Source: Amycolatopsis rifamycinica (GTDB taxonomy: Bacteria > Actinomycetota > Actinomycetes > Mycobacteriales > Pseudonocardiaceae). Taken from it: DNA of 64,000 nt. The stretch is from positions 62,001-126,000 of the forward strand of contig NZ_JMQI01000021.1 in the NCBI RefSeq assembly GCF_000695625.1, in the 5' to 3' direction. The position numbers and the translations under genes are program-made. The notes beneath the pieces are model-generated. The model was not told where the DNA came from, ran no database searches, and was given only the letters and a program-made list of their open reading frames with translations. This document shows positions 1 to 7,545 of this stretch, one piece after another (position 1 is the first letter of the stretch; each line of letters begins with the position of its first letter).

Positions 1-30
1 GTGTAGAAAGCCGAGCCGAACCTTTGCGAA

Positions 31-61
31 GCCCGAGCCGGAAGCGTGAGCCGGCTCGGGC
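31..61 (-). terminator. Hairpin terminator after the first SRPBCC gene
   Basis: An inverted repeat with 11-bp arms (GCCCGAGCCGG and CCGGCTCGGGC) around a 9-base loop lies just past the stop codon of the minus-strand SRPBCC gene. It has no clear U tract, as is usual in actinobacteria. Confidence 0.65.
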
Positions 62-69
62 GGCCGGGG

Positions 70-537
70 CTACGGGTTCGGGTGGCCGTGCTGGGCGCGG
101 GCGTGCTTGCCCGTGGCCAGGTCGGCGAGGCGGGCCAGGGACTCCGTGTTGCGGGGCTTGGCGATCAGCGCCTGCACCGCCTCCGGGAGCACCTTGCCCG
201 GGCCGCGGGTGATGTGCTCGGTCATCCGGACCAGCGTCTGACCGTCGCCGTGCGGGATCAGGGTCAAGCCGACCGCGGCCGCGCCCAGGGGCCAGCCATG
301 GGCCTCCAGCGAGAGCGAGAGGCCCGGCTCGACCGCCCGGACCACCGTCACGTCCTGGATGTGGAAGGGCCACGGGCCCACGCTGTGGTGGATCCGGGAA
401 CCCACCGCGGGCCAGTCTTCGTCGACGTCGCGGATGTGGGAGCTGCCGACCACCCAGCCCGCGTAGAGCCAGCCGTCGGCGAGCACCGAGAACACGGCGT
501 CGGGTGGTACGTCGATCACGCGGCTTACCTCGGGCAC
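70..537 (-). CDS. SRPBCC family protein (polyketide cyclase/dehydrase-like)
   Basis: A 155-residue protein of the START/Bet v 1-like SRPBCC fold, which binds hydrophobic ligands in a cavity; no substrate can be assigned. The N-terminus (MPEVSRVIDVPPDAVFSVLAD) is the usual first beta-strand and helix of the family, and the length is typical. The GTG start at 537 is chosen because AGGAGG lies five bases upstream. The gene is divergent from the YihY gene, and the 83-base gap contains a GGGTAT-like -10 for each direction (570-575 minus, 587-592 plus), though neither has a good -35. It may belong to the stress-gene set that fills the next 15 kb. The fold is clear; the role is unknown. Confidence 0.85.
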   Translation of the reverse strand: MPEVSRVIDVPPDAVFSVLADGWLYAGWVVGSSHIRDVDEDWPAVGSRIHHSVGPWPFHIQDVTVVRAVEPGLSLSLEAHGWPLGAAAVGLTLIPHGDGQTLVRMTEHITRGPGKVLPEAVQALIAKPRNTESLARLADLATGKHARAQHGHPNP

Positions 538-620
538 GGCTTCCTCCTGCTTCGGGTGACGGGACAGGAATACCCACTCGGGGACGGGGTATGCCCGCCG
601 GGACGGAGCAGGAGGTGGCG

Positions 621-1604
621 ATGGTGGCCAGACACGGAAAAGAACCCGAAGGACCGGGAGAGCTGTCTAAGCGGTCGTGGGGTGCGGTGCTGAAGCGCAC
701 CTTCAAGCAGTTCAGCCGGGACAACCTGACGGACTGGGCGGCGGCGCTCACCTACTACGGCGTGCTGTCGCTGTTCCCGGGCATCATCGTGCTCACCGCG
801 ATCCTCGGCCTGCTCGGCCCGGACAAGATCCAGACGGTCATCGACAACGTCAACCAGATCGTCCCGGGGCAGGGCAAGGACATCCTCGTCGGCGCGATCA
901 AGGAGCTGACGGGCTCGCGCAGCCTCGCCGGTCCGCTGGCGATCGTGGGCCTGCTGGGCGCGCTGTGGTCGGCGTCGGGGTACATCGGCGCGTTCATGCG
1001 GGCGTCGAACGCGATCTACGGCATGCCGGAGGGGCGGCCGATCTACAAGGTCATCCCGCTGCGGGTGGCGCTGACGGTCGCCATCGTCATCCTGCTGGCG
1101 CTGTGCGCGGTCGGCGTGGTCGCGACGGGCTCGGTGGCCCGCCGGATCGGCGACCTGATCGGGCTGGGCTCGACCGGGGTCATGGTGTGGGACATCGCGA
1201 AGTGGCCGGTGATCGCGGTGCTGGTCAGCGTGGCGTTCGCGCTGCTGTACTGGGTGGGGCCGAACGTCCGGCAGCCGAGCTTCAAGTGGCTGACGCCCGG
1301 TGGGCTGCTGGCCGTGGTGCTGTGGGTGCTGGCGTCGGCCGGGTTCGCGCTGTACGTGGCGAACTTCGGTTCCTACAACAAGACCTACGGCTCGCTGGCC
1401 GGGGTGATTGTGTTCCTTGTATGGTTGTGGATCTCCAACATCGCGATCCTGCTGGGGGCCGAGCTGGACGCGGAACTCGCCCGCGGCCGCACGATCGAGG
1501 CGGGCCGTGAGGAGGACCAGGAGGAGCCGTTCCTGCCGCCGCGGGACACGAAGGCGATGGACGAAGACGAGGCCGCGGCGGTGGCGGAGTCGGAACGGAA
1601 GTGA
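621..1604 (+). CDS. YihY/BrkB family inner-membrane protein
   Basis: A 327-residue multi-pass membrane protein of the YihY/virulence factor BrkB family, whose molecular function is not established. Several hydrophobic segments are visible between about residues 60 and 280 (for example the VALTVAIVILLALCAVG stretch), and family residues such as the N-terminal DWAAALTYYGVLSLFP motif and the C-terminal WLWISNIAILLGAELDAEL motif are present. The C-terminal tail is acidic and charged. Start ATG 621 is chosen over upstream in-frame codons because GGAGG sits at 611-615 and the protein then begins just before the conserved region. A GGGTAT element at 587-592 may be its -10. The VOC gene follows after 4 bases, so the two are probably co-transcribed. 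Confidence 0.9.
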   Translation: MVARHGKEPEGPGELSKRSWGAVLKRTFKQFSRDNLTDWAAALTYYGVLSLFPGIIVLTAILGLLGPDKIQTVIDNVNQIVPGQGKDILVGAIKELTGSRSLAGPLAIVGLLGALWSASGYIGAFMRASNAIYGMPEGRPIYKVIPLRVALTVAIVILLALCAVGVVATGSVARRIGDLIGLGSTGVMVWDIAKWPVIAVLVSVAFALLYWVGPNVRQPSFKWLTPGGLLAVVLWVLASAGFALYVANFGSYNKTYGSLAGVIVFLVWLWISNIAILLGAELDAELARGRTIEAGREEDQEEPFLPPRDTKAMDEDEAAAVAESERK

Positions 1605-1608
1605 GCGG

Positions 1609-1989
1609 ATGGCCTGCCGGATCACCGAACTGGTGCTGGACTGCCACGACCCCGACCGCTTGGCGGAGTTCTGGTGCGCGGTCCTCGGCTACGAGGTGAT
1701 CGGCCACGAGCCGGACGGCCTGGCCCTCGGCCCGGCGGGCGCCCGTTTCGGCGAGGGCCCGCCGACGCTCATCCTGGCCCAGACGGACAACCCCCGCGCC
1801 GGCAAGCTCCCGTTGCACCTCGACGTGAGCCCGGCGGGGGTGGACCAGGAGACGGAGCTGGCGAGGTTGACGGCCTTGGGCGCCCGTCCGGCGGACGTGG
1901 GGCAGACGGGCGAGGAGTCGTGGGTGGTCCTGCAGGACCCGGAGGGCAACGAGTTCTGCCTGCTGCGCACGGACGTGGACGCGGCCTGA
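1609..1989 (+). CDS. VOC family protein (glyoxalase-like domain)
   Basis: A 126-residue single-domain vicinal-oxygen-chelate protein. It opens with ITELVLDCHDPDRLAEFW, the standard first strand/helix of glyoxalase-like domains, and ends with the DPEGNEFCLL motif that carries the metal-binding glutamate in active members. The glyoxalase-like subfamily is common in actinobacteria, and the substrate cannot be inferred. Start ATG 1609 lies 4 bases after the YihY stop, giving tight coupling. The long structured region at 2016-2088 follows and probably ends the transcript. Confidence 0.88.
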   Translation: MACRITELVLDCHDPDRLAEFWCAVLGYEVIGHEPDGLALGPAGARFGEGPPTLILAQTDNPRAGKLPLHLDVSPAGVDQETELARLTALGARPADVGQTGEESWVVLQDPEGNEFCLLRTDVDAA

Positions 1990-2015
1990 CCGCTTGACCG
2001 ACCCTCCGGTGACGG

Positions 2016-2088
2016 CCGGCGCGCCCATAGGGCGTGGGTTGCGCCCGACGCATCGACCGCCGTGCGGCGGGTGCGTTGGGCGCGCCGG
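2016..2088. terminator. Structured region with competing long hairpins
   Basis: The 3' arm at 2072-2088 can pair with either of two upstream arms: 2016-2027 (12 bp, CCGGCGCGCCCA) or 2041-2052 (12 bp with one G-U pair), and a third small hairpin (CCGCCG/CGGCGG) fits in the inner loop. It lies between the convergent VOC and hypothetical genes, so a bidirectional terminator is the simplest reading. Apart from this structure I see nothing in the 228-base gap 1990-2217. Confidence 0.55.
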
Positions 2089-2217
2089 AGCCGCTTCGGG
2101 GTTGCATCCCCTGCCGGGCTCATCGCGACCCGGAACTGATCGAATACGGCCTCAGCGCCACCCGGACCCGATCGAACCCGCAACAGGCCCGCCCGCAGAC
2201 TCAGCCGATCCGGAACC

Positions 2218-2625
2218 TCAGCGTTCCCCCGCCGGGCAGCGGCGCCACTGCACCTGGTCCCCGGCCCGGTCGGCGTGCCACACCGCGGTCCCCGTGTCCG
2301 ACTCCCACGTCGGCACCAGCCGGCCGGTCACCACCCGTCCCCGGGCGACCCGGCCGAACAACTCGATCCCGTCGCGCCTGCGGGCCGCCGGGATCCACGC
2401 CGGGAACCGGGTGCTGGGCAGCTTCCGCTCGACCCACTCCCGCGCCGACCCCTCGCTGCCGTGCTCGGACTCGACGATGCTCGACACCGGCCCGTCGCCG
2501 CCCACGGTGAGGGCGATCGACGCGCGCCAGCGCACGGGGGAGGCTTCCGATGTCATCCTCTCCAGGGTCCCCGACGACCTCGGCCGCGGGCCAGTACACG
2601 TTAGGATGGATCCCTGCTCACTCAC
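2218..2625 (-). CDS. Hypothetical protein downstream of topoisomerase IB
   Basis: A 135-residue protein I do not recognise. It has no signal peptide or membrane segment. The central and C-terminal parts are basic and tryptophan-rich (WVERKLPSTRFPAWIPAARR; VPTWESDTGTAVWHADRAGD), suggestive of a small beta-rich fold. GTG 2625 is preferred because it follows the topoisomerase stop by 11 bases and has GGGGAG five bases upstream. An alternative ATG at 2556 would give 112 residues. The tight spacing indicates co-transcription with topoisomerase IB from the GGTTT-N15-GGGTAT promoter upstream of that gene, so a stress or DNA-related role is possible but unproven. Confidence 0.7.
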   Translation of the reverse strand: MSEQGSILTCTGPRPRSSGTLERMTSEASPVRWRASIALTVGGDGPVSSIVESEHGSEGSAREWVERKLPSTRFPAWIPAARRRDGIELFGRVARGRVVTGRLVPTWESDTGTAVWHADRAGDQVQWRRCPAGER

Positions 2626-2636
2626 CGTGTCTCCCC

Positions 2637-3650
2637 TCAGGACGCGTTCAGCAACCGTGCGCAGGCCTTCTCCAGCACCGCCCTGGCCTCGTCGCCGTCG
2701 AGGCGGGCCGCGCGCTTCAGGGCGGGGGCGATCGTGCGCTGGGCGCGGTAGGCCTCCACCAGGCGGGGGTCCACATAGGACGAGCGGCACACCGCCGGGG
2801 TGTTGCCGAGCGCCGTGGAGACCTCCTTCATCACCTTCGCCTCCGCGCGCTTGCGGGCCGTCTCGGACGTCGGCGGGTCCGCGGCCGCGAAGGCCGCCGC
2901 GGCCAGCACCGTCGCGTTCCACGTGCGCATGTCCTTCGCCGTGCAGTCCTCGCCCGCCAGCTCCTTGAACCGCTCGTTGATGTCGGCCGCGTGCACCTCG
3001 TGCCACGTGCCGCCCTCGCGGTACACCAGCAGGCGGTCGCTGCCGGAGCGGCTGCGCAGCAGCGACTTCATCACCGCCGCCAGCTGCGCGTCGCAGATGG
3101 CCACCTCGCGGTCCAGCCCGCCCTTGGCGACGTAGCAGAACCGGCATTCGTCGCCGCGGACGGCCACGTGCGAGCGCAGCAGCGTGGCGACGCCGTGGGT
3201 GCCGTTCTCCTCCGCGTACTCCTCGCCGCCGGTGCGGAAGATCCCCCGGTCGAGCATGCGCAACGCCGCGGCCAGGACCCGCTTCCGGGTGAGACCGGAC
3301 TCCGCCAGGTCCTCGGCGACCGACGCGCGCCACGCGGGCAGCCGGCGCGCCATCTGCAGCACCCGGTCGTGCTTCTCCTCGTCGCGGTCGCGCCGCCACT
3401 GCTCGTGGTAGAGGTACTGGCGCCGCCCGGCGTCGTCCGTGCCGACCGCCTGGACGTGCCCGTTCGGGTACGGGCAGATCCACACGTTCCGCCAGGCCGG
3501 CGGGATGACGAGGTCCTTGATCCGCGTGAGGAGCTCGTCGTCGGTCACCGGCGAGCCGTCGGGCATGGCATAGGAGAACCCGCGGCCGCGGCGGATCCGC
3601 TTGATGCCCGGGCCGCGCAGGTCACTGCGCCGGAGTCTGGTGCGTCCCAC
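2637..3650 (-). CDS. DNA topoisomerase IB
   Basis: A 337-residue poxvirus/bacterial-type topoisomerase IB, which relaxes supercoils through a 3'-phosphotyrosyl intermediate. The N-terminal domain (GPGIKRIRRGRGFSY; VIPPAWRNVWICPYPNGHVQ) and catalytic domain are both present. The catalytic tyrosine is probably Y292 in the SSYVDPRL motif, preceded by the arginine/lysine residues of the active-site pocket (KDMRTWNAT region). The start is set at GTG 3650 rather than the longer ATG at 3728: homology begins here, and a perfect GGTTT-N15-GGGTAT promoter ends only 9 bases upstream, inside the longer version. The mRNA is therefore predicted to be leaderless. Solitary topoisomerase IB genes in actinobacteria are accessory to gyrase and topoisomerase I. 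Confidence 0.92.
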   Translation of the reverse strand: MGRTRLRRSDLRGPGIKRIRRGRGFSYAMPDGSPVTDDELLTRIKDLVIPPAWRNVWICPYPNGHVQAVGTDDAGRRQYLYHEQWRRDRDEEKHDRVLQMARRLPAWRASVAEDLAESGLTRKRVLAAALRMLDRGIFRTGGEEYAEENGTHGVATLLRSHVAVRGDECRFCYVAKGGLDREVAICDAQLAAVMKSLLRSRSGSDRLLVYREGGTWHEVHAADINERFKELAGEDCTAKDMRTWNATVLAAAAFAAADPPTSETARKRAEAKVMKEVSTALGNTPAVCRSSYVDPRLVEAYRAQRTIAPALKRAARLDGDEARAVLEKACARLLNAS

Positions 3651-3659
3651 CGCCGCGAA

Positions 3660-3685
3660 ATACCCGCCCGGCGTACCGGGAAACC
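3660..3685 (-). promoter_or_regulatory. SigB/SigF-type promoter of topoisomerase IB
   Basis: On the minus strand GGTTT (3681-3685), a 15-base spacer and GGGTAT (3660-3665) match the stress-sigma consensus exactly. The -10 ends 9 bases before the GTG start, so transcription would begin at or beside the start codon. Confidence 0.75.
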
Positions 3686-3744
3686 ATGATTGCCGCCCGC
3701 GACGGCGGGTAGCCCCCGGCGGAAGCACCGGAAGAGGAGCATTG

Positions 3745-4269
3745 ATGAGCGTGATCGAGGACGTCGCCGAGAAGGCGAAGCAGGTTCAGCGCAGCTACGC
3801 AGGCGACGAAGACCGGCCGCTCGCCGGGTACGTCGGCGCGATGGGCGCCTACAGCGCGCTGGTGGGCGGTCTGACGGTGCTCGGCCGCGCGCTCGGCGCC
3901 CGGCTGCCGGAGCGGTTCGGCGCCGGCGACACGGTGCTGCTGGGCGCGGCGACGTTCAAAGCCAGCCGCATGCTGGGGAAGGCGGCCGTCACCAGCCCGC
4001 TGCGGGCCCCGTTCACCCGGTACGAGGAGTCCGCGGGCGCCACCGAGCTGAACGAGTCCGTGCCCGGGAAGGGGCACGTCGAGCACGCGGCGGGCGAGCT
4101 GCTGTCGTGCCCGTTCTGCCTGAACGTCTGGCTCGGCACGGGCCTGGCCGCCGGCCTGGTGATCGCGCCGCGGGCAACGCGCCTGGCGGCCACGGTGCTG
4201 ACCGCCGTGGGCATGGCGGACGCGCTGCACCTGCTGTACGACGCGGGGAAGAAACTCGCGTCCCGGTGA
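3745..4269 (+). CDS. DUF1360 domain-containing protein
   Basis: A 174-residue protein of the DUF1360 family (the Bacillus sporulation protein YjcA is a distant relative). It shows the family signature SCPFCLNVWLG near residue 115 and two or three hydrophobic helices, including GLAAGLVIAPRATRLAATVLTAVG, so it is probably a small membrane protein. Start ATG 3745 has GAAGAGGAG about 6 bases upstream. A GGGTAG element at 3707-3712 could be its -10 but lacks a good -35. It is divergent from topoisomerase IB and ends at a strong hairpin shared with the convergent oxidoreductase. No biochemical function is known. Confidence 0.85.
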   Translation: MSVIEDVAEKAKQVQRSYAGDEDRPLAGYVGAMGAYSALVGGLTVLGRALGARLPERFGAGDTVLLGAATFKASRMLGKAAVTSPLRAPFTRYEESAGATELNESVPGKGHVEHAAGELLSCPFCLNVWLGTGLAAGLVIAPRATRLAATVLTAVGMADALHLLYDAGKKLASR

Positions 4270-4275
4270 GCGGAC

Positions 4276-4304
4276 GAGCCGGCGGGGGACGTCCCCGCCG
4301 GCTC
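4276..4304. terminator. Bidirectional terminator hairpin
   Basis: Perfect 12-bp arms (GAGCCGGCGGGG and CCCCGCCGGCTC) around a 5-base loop lie between the convergent DUF1360 and FAD/Rieske genes. The distal arm overlaps the stop codon of the latter. Confidence 0.75.
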
Positions 4305-5805
4305 ACTCCGGACCGCGGCGCAGCGGACGGACCGCCGGGCCCTGCACGACTTCGCCGTCGACGCCGAACCGCGAGCCGTGGCAGGGGCAGTCCCAGGTCT
4401 TTTCGGCGTCGTTGAACGACACCAGGCACCCCAGGTGGGTGCAGTGCGCCCCGACCGTGTGCAGCTTCCCGGCCTCGTCGCGGTGGGCCGCCACGAGCTC
4501 GCCGCCCACGCGCACCACCTCCGCCTCGCCGGGCCGGAGGTCGTCGAGCTTCTCCGACCGCCACAGCGCGGCGACGTGGTCGCCGACGAGGTACTTCGCG
4601 ACGGTCAGGTTGTCCTGGGCCACCTCGAGCACCGAGCGGGCGTCGAAGCGGTTGGGGTCGAACAGGTCCGCGGCCGGGTGCGGCTCGCCGAGGATCCGCG
4701 CCGCCAGCACGTGGCCCGCGGCGGTGCCGCCGGTCATGCCCCACTGGCCGAACCCGGTGGCCACCCACAGGTTCTTCGTCCCCGGCAGGTAACGGCCGAT
4801 GTAGGGCAGCAGGTCGGGTGTCGACATGTCGTGGGCGGACCAGCGGTGGGTGACGCGGTGCAGGCCCGCGTGCTCGTCCGCCCACTCCGCGAGCCGCCGG
4901 TACCGGCGTTCGACGTTGACGTGCGCGCCGACGCGGTAGTGCTCGCCGCCGGCGATCACCATCGGCGTCCCCTGCTCGGTGTAGCCGCGCACGGAGTGGT
5001 GGGTGTCGGCGTCGAGGAACATGCCCGCGGGCGCGGCGCCGCCCGCCGCCGGACCGGCGACGACGAGGTCGCGCACCGGGTCGAGCCGGGCGAAGTAGAG
5101 GCCGCGGTCGAGCACGGGGTAGTGGGTCGCGACGACGACTTCGCCCGCCGCGACGTCACCCCGCGAGGTGCGGACGGTCTGCCCGTTGAGCGCCGTCGCC
5201 CGGACGTGCTCGACGATCGTGCCGCCCGCCCGCTCGATCTCGGCGGCCAGGCCGAGCAGCCACCGGCGCGGGTGGAAGTGCGCCTGCCCGGTGGTCCGCA
5301 CGGCCCCGAGCGCGGGCACGTCGAGCGCGACGTCTTCGATGAAGGACGCCGGCAGGCCCGCCGCGGCGGCCGCGTCCGCCTCGCGCTTGAGGGAGTCCAC
5401 GGTGGCTTCCCGCGTCGTGTAGACGTAGCTGTCCGCGCGGGTGAAACCGCAGTCGATCCCCAGCTCGGCCGCGGTGGCGGCGATCCACTCGCCGGCCGCG
5501 GTCTGGGTGCCGGCGTAGGCCTTGGCGGCGCCGGCGCCGTGGCGGGAGGTCAGGTCCGCGTACTTGGCCCCGTGCTGCGCGCTGACCTTCGCGGTGGTGT
5601 GGCCGGACACCCCGGCGGCGACGCGCTCGGCCTCCAGCACGACGACCGACCGGCCGGCGCGCGCGAGCAGCAGCGCGGTCGTGAGCCCGGCGATGCCCGC
5701 CCCGAGCACCGCGACGTCGGCCGACTCCGGCACCGGCACGCCGGTGCGGTCCGGAGAAGGGGCGGTTTCCACCCACAGCGAAAGCGGTTCGGGCAGGGCT
5801 GTCAT
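4303..5805 (-). CDS. FAD-dependent oxidoreductase with C-terminal Rieske domain
   Basis: A 500-residue fusion of a glycine/D-amino-acid-oxidase-type FAD domain (dinucleotide motif VAVLGAGIAGLTTALLLARAG near residue 31) and a C-terminal Rieske [2Fe-2S] domain with CTHLGC and CPCHGSRF near residues 455-475, giving the standard 2Cys/2His ligand set. This architecture matches uncharacterised proteins such as Bacillus YhfW; the substrate and electron partner are unknown. ATG 5805 is supported by a stress-type promoter (GGTTT-N15-GGGCAT) ending 8 bases upstream, which predicts a leaderless transcript. The gene is divergent from the ATP-grasp gene, which has its own stress-type promoter, so both are likely induced together. 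Confidence 0.93.
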   Translation of the reverse strand: MTALPEPLSLWVETAPSPDRTGVPVPESADVAVLGAGIAGLTTALLLARAGRSVVVLEAERVAAGVSGHTTAKVSAQHGAKYADLTSRHGAGAAKAYAGTQTAAGEWIAATAAELGIDCGFTRADSYVYTTREATVDSLKREADAAAAAGLPASFIEDVALDVPALGAVRTTGQAHFHPRRWLLGLAAEIERAGGTIVEHVRATALNGQTVRTSRGDVAAGEVVVATHYPVLDRGLYFARLDPVRDLVVAGPAAGGAAPAGMFLDADTHHSVRGYTEQGTPMVIAGGEHYRVGAHVNVERRYRRLAEWADEHAGLHRVTHRWSAHDMSTPDLLPYIGRYLPGTKNLWVATGFGQWGMTGGTAAGHVLAARILGEPHPAADLFDPNRFDARSVLEVAQDNLTVAKYLVGDHVAALWRSEKLDDLRPGEAEVVRVGGELVAAHRDEAGKLHTVGAHCTHLGCLVSFNDAEKTWDCPCHGSRFGVDGEVVQGPAVRPLRRGPE

Positions 5806-5813
5806 ACCCGCGG

Positions 5814-5839
5814 ATGCCCGCTGACGACGTCATCAAACC
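5814..5839 (-). promoter_or_regulatory. SigB/SigF-type promoter of the FAD/Rieske gene
   Basis: Minus strand: GGTTT (5835-5839), 15-base spacer, GGGCAT (5814-5819; one mismatch to GGGTAT). It lies 8 bases from the ATG. Confidence 0.65.
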
Positions 5840-5852
5840 GGCCATCCGGCCC

Positions 5853-5879
5853 GTTTGGCCTGATCGGCGCCTCGGGTAG
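5853..5879 (+). promoter_or_regulatory. SigB/SigF-type promoter of the ATP-grasp gene
   Basis: GTTT (5853-5856), 17-base spacer, GGGTAG (5874-5879), ending 9 bases before ATG 5889. There is no Shine-Dalgarno sequence in the remaining leader, so the mRNA is probably leaderless. Confidence 0.68.
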
Positions 5880-5888
5880 CCCCTGCTC

Positions 5889-7163
5889 ATGAGTACCGAC
5901 ATCTTCGTGATCGGCCTGGACGAGGAGAACCAGCGCGTTCTTGAACGCCTTCCCTGGGCCGGCGGCTACCGGTTCCACGGCCTGCTGACCCCCGAAGAGC
6001 TGCAACACGGCGAAATCGACTTCGAAGCGTTGCTGAAGACGGCGCAGCACGAAGTGGACGCGTTCGACGGTGAGGTCGGCGCGATCGTCAGCTACTGGGA
6101 CTTCCCCGCCGCGTCGCTCGTGCCCATCCTCTGCGCCCGCTACGACCTGCCCAGCGTGGCGCTGGAGGCGGTGCTGAAGTGCGAGCACAAGTACTGGAGC
6201 CGGCTGGAGCAGAGAAAGGCGATCGACGAGCTGCCGAACTTCGGCATCGTCGACCTCGACGCCGAGCACCCGGCCCCGCCGGAGGGCGTCGGCTACCCCA
6301 TGTGGCTCAAGCCGGTGAAGTCGTTCTCTTCCGAACTCGCCTTCAAGGCGGAGAACGACGCCGAGTTCGCCGACGCCGTGGCCGAGATCCGGGCCGGTGT
6401 CGGCCGGGTGGGGGAGCCGTTCGGCTTCGTGCTCCAGCAGGTCGACCTGCCTCCGGAGATCGGCAGGGTGGGCGGCGCGGCCTGCCTGGCCGAGGAAGCG
6501 CTGCACGGCGTCCAGGCGGCCGTCGAAGGGTACGTCTACCAGGGCGAGGTCACCGTCTACGGCGCCCTCGACTCGATCAACTACCCGGACAGCTCGTCGT
6601 TCCTGCGCCACCAGTACCCGTCGCAGCTGGGGGAGGAGCCCGTCCAGCGGATGCGCGACGTCGCCGAGCGGGTGATGAAGCAGATCGGCTTCGACAACGG
6701 CACCTTCAGCATCGAGTTCTTCTGCGACCCCGAATCCGGCCAGGTGTGCCTGCTGGAGATCAACCTGCGGCACTCGCAGTCGCACGCGGAGCTGTTCGAA
6801 TTCGTCGACGGTGTCGCCAACCACGAGATCATGGTCCGCCTCGGCCTCGGCCAGGACCCCGGCCGCCGTCCCACGAAGGGCACCTACCAGATCGCCGCCA
6901 AGTGGTACCTGCGCCGGTTCGAAGACGGCGTGGTGACGCGGGTGCCGACGGCCGAGGAGATCGCGGCGGTGCAGGACCGCATCGACGGCACGCAGATCTC
7001 CATCGTGCCGGAAGTCGGGCAGCGGCTGTCGGAGCTGCCGGAGCAGGACAGCTACAGCTTCGAGCTGGCGCAGCTGTTCGTCGCGGGGCACACCGAACAC
7101 GAGATGGTGCAGAAGTACCAGGCCTGCGTGGACGCGCTGCCGTTCGAGTTCGCCGAGGAGTGA
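5889..7163 (+). CDS. ATP-grasp domain protein
   Basis: A 424-residue protein with an ATP-grasp-like fold. The central part carries PMWLKPVKSFSSELAF (nucleotide-binding lysine strand near residue 140) and QVCLLEINLRHSQSH (the metal-binding E-x-N motif near residue 280). The family joins a carboxylate to an amine or thiol through an acyl-phosphate; the substrates here are unknown. The N-terminal 100 residues resemble the pre-ATP-grasp alpha/beta domain. It stands alone, divergent from the FAD/Rieske oxidoreductase, and is followed by a strong terminator. The start is fixed by the adjacent stress-type promoter. It may act with the carboxylate-amine ligases at 9.5-12.2 kb in making a stress metabolite, but this is inference. 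Confidence 0.85.
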   Translation: MSTDIFVIGLDEENQRVLERLPWAGGYRFHGLLTPEELQHGEIDFEALLKTAQHEVDAFDGEVGAIVSYWDFPAASLVPILCARYDLPSVALEAVLKCEHKYWSRLEQRKAIDELPNFGIVDLDAEHPAPPEGVGYPMWLKPVKSFSSELAFKAENDAEFADAVAEIRAGVGRVGEPFGFVLQQVDLPPEIGRVGGAACLAEEALHGVQAAVEGYVYQGEVTVYGALDSINYPDSSSFLRHQYPSQLGEEPVQRMRDVAERVMKQIGFDNGTFSIEFFCDPESGQVCLLEINLRHSQSHAELFEFVDGVANHEIMVRLGLGQDPGRRPTKGTYQIAAKWYLRRFEDGVVTRVPTAEEIAAVQDRIDGTQISIVPEVGQRLSELPEQDSYSFELAQLFVAGHTEHEMVQKYQACVDALPFEFAEE

Positions 7164-7170
7164 GCCGCGA

Positions 7171-7217
7171 AAAAGCGGGGGTCGCGTTCGGACTGTCCGA
7201 ACGAGACCCCCGCTTTT
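7171..7217. terminator. Strong bidirectional terminator
   Basis: A 13-bp perfect inverted repeat (AAAAGCGGGGGTC and GACCCCCGCTTTT) encloses a second perfect hairpin (TTCGGAC/GTCCGAA). A-rich and T-rich flanks allow termination in both directions, serving the ATP-grasp gene and the convergent 54-residue ORF. Confidence 0.85.
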
Positions 7218-7226
7218 CGTCGCGGG

Positions 7227-7391
7227 TCAGCCCGACTGCGGGTCGCTGTCGTCGTGCTCGTCCCCGCCCGACGTGCCCTGCTCGCCGCGGAGGGTCTCGC
7301 GCTGGGCCTCCGGCGTGTCACCGTGCGGGTCGTCGCCGCGGGGCCCTTCGGCGGGCTCGGTCGGGTGCTGCGTACGCTCTTCGGACGTCAT
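7227..7391 (-). CDS. Small acidic protein (54 residues), unknown function
   Basis: A very short ORF encoding 54 residues that begin MTSEERTQHPTEP and end DEHDDSDPQSG. It is almost entirely polar and acidic, with no hydrophobic core, so it is predicted to be disordered. It is judged real because GGAGG lies 6 bases before the ATG, a good stress-type promoter (GGTT-N15-GGGTAT) lies about 35 bases upstream, and a strong bidirectional terminator follows the stop. Its promoter is back-to-back with that of the methyltransferase gene. Small hydrophilic proteins like this are common in actinobacterial osmotic/desiccation regulons; any protective role is inference. Confidence 0.7.
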   Translation of the reverse strand: MTSEERTQHPTEPAEGPRGDDPHGDTPEAQRETLRGEQGTSGGDEHDDSDPQSG

Positions 7392-7425
7392 CTCGTACCT
7401 CCTTCACGGGTCCTTTCCGCACCGG

Positions 7426-7450
7426 ATACCCCGCCGCGTCCGGCTCAACC
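7426..7450 (-). promoter_or_regulatory. SigB/SigF-type promoter of the 54-residue ORF
   Basis: Minus strand: GGTT (7447-7450), 15-base spacer, GGGTAT (7426-7431). The predicted leader is about 28 bases and includes the GGAGG ribosome site. Confidence 0.6.
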
Positions 7451-7456
7451 GCCGGC

Positions 7457-7481
7457 GTTTGCGGCGGTGATCTCCGGGTAA
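7457..7481 (+). promoter_or_regulatory. SigB/SigF-type promoter of the methyltransferase-CDGSH pair
   Basis: GTTT (7457-7460), 15-base spacer, GGGTAA (7476-7481). It gives a leader of roughly 58 bases before ATG 7546 and is divergent from the promoter at 7426-7450. Confidence 0.62.
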
Positions 7482-7545
7482 GCCGGATCGACGCGGTTGT
7501 GCGCCGGCGATCGCGCCGGGACCGCGGCGAGTGAAGGAGACCCAG

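Noticed and set aside
570..592. GGGTAT elements in both directions between the SRPBCC and YihY genes as full stress promoters
   Set aside because: The -10 matches are good but no GTTT-like -35 lies 14-17 bases upstream, so they are mentioned only as weak candidates.
7531..7545. GTG 7531 as start of the methyltransferase
   Set aside because: The GAAGGAG ribosome site lies inside this segment and fits ATG 7546 with correct spacing.
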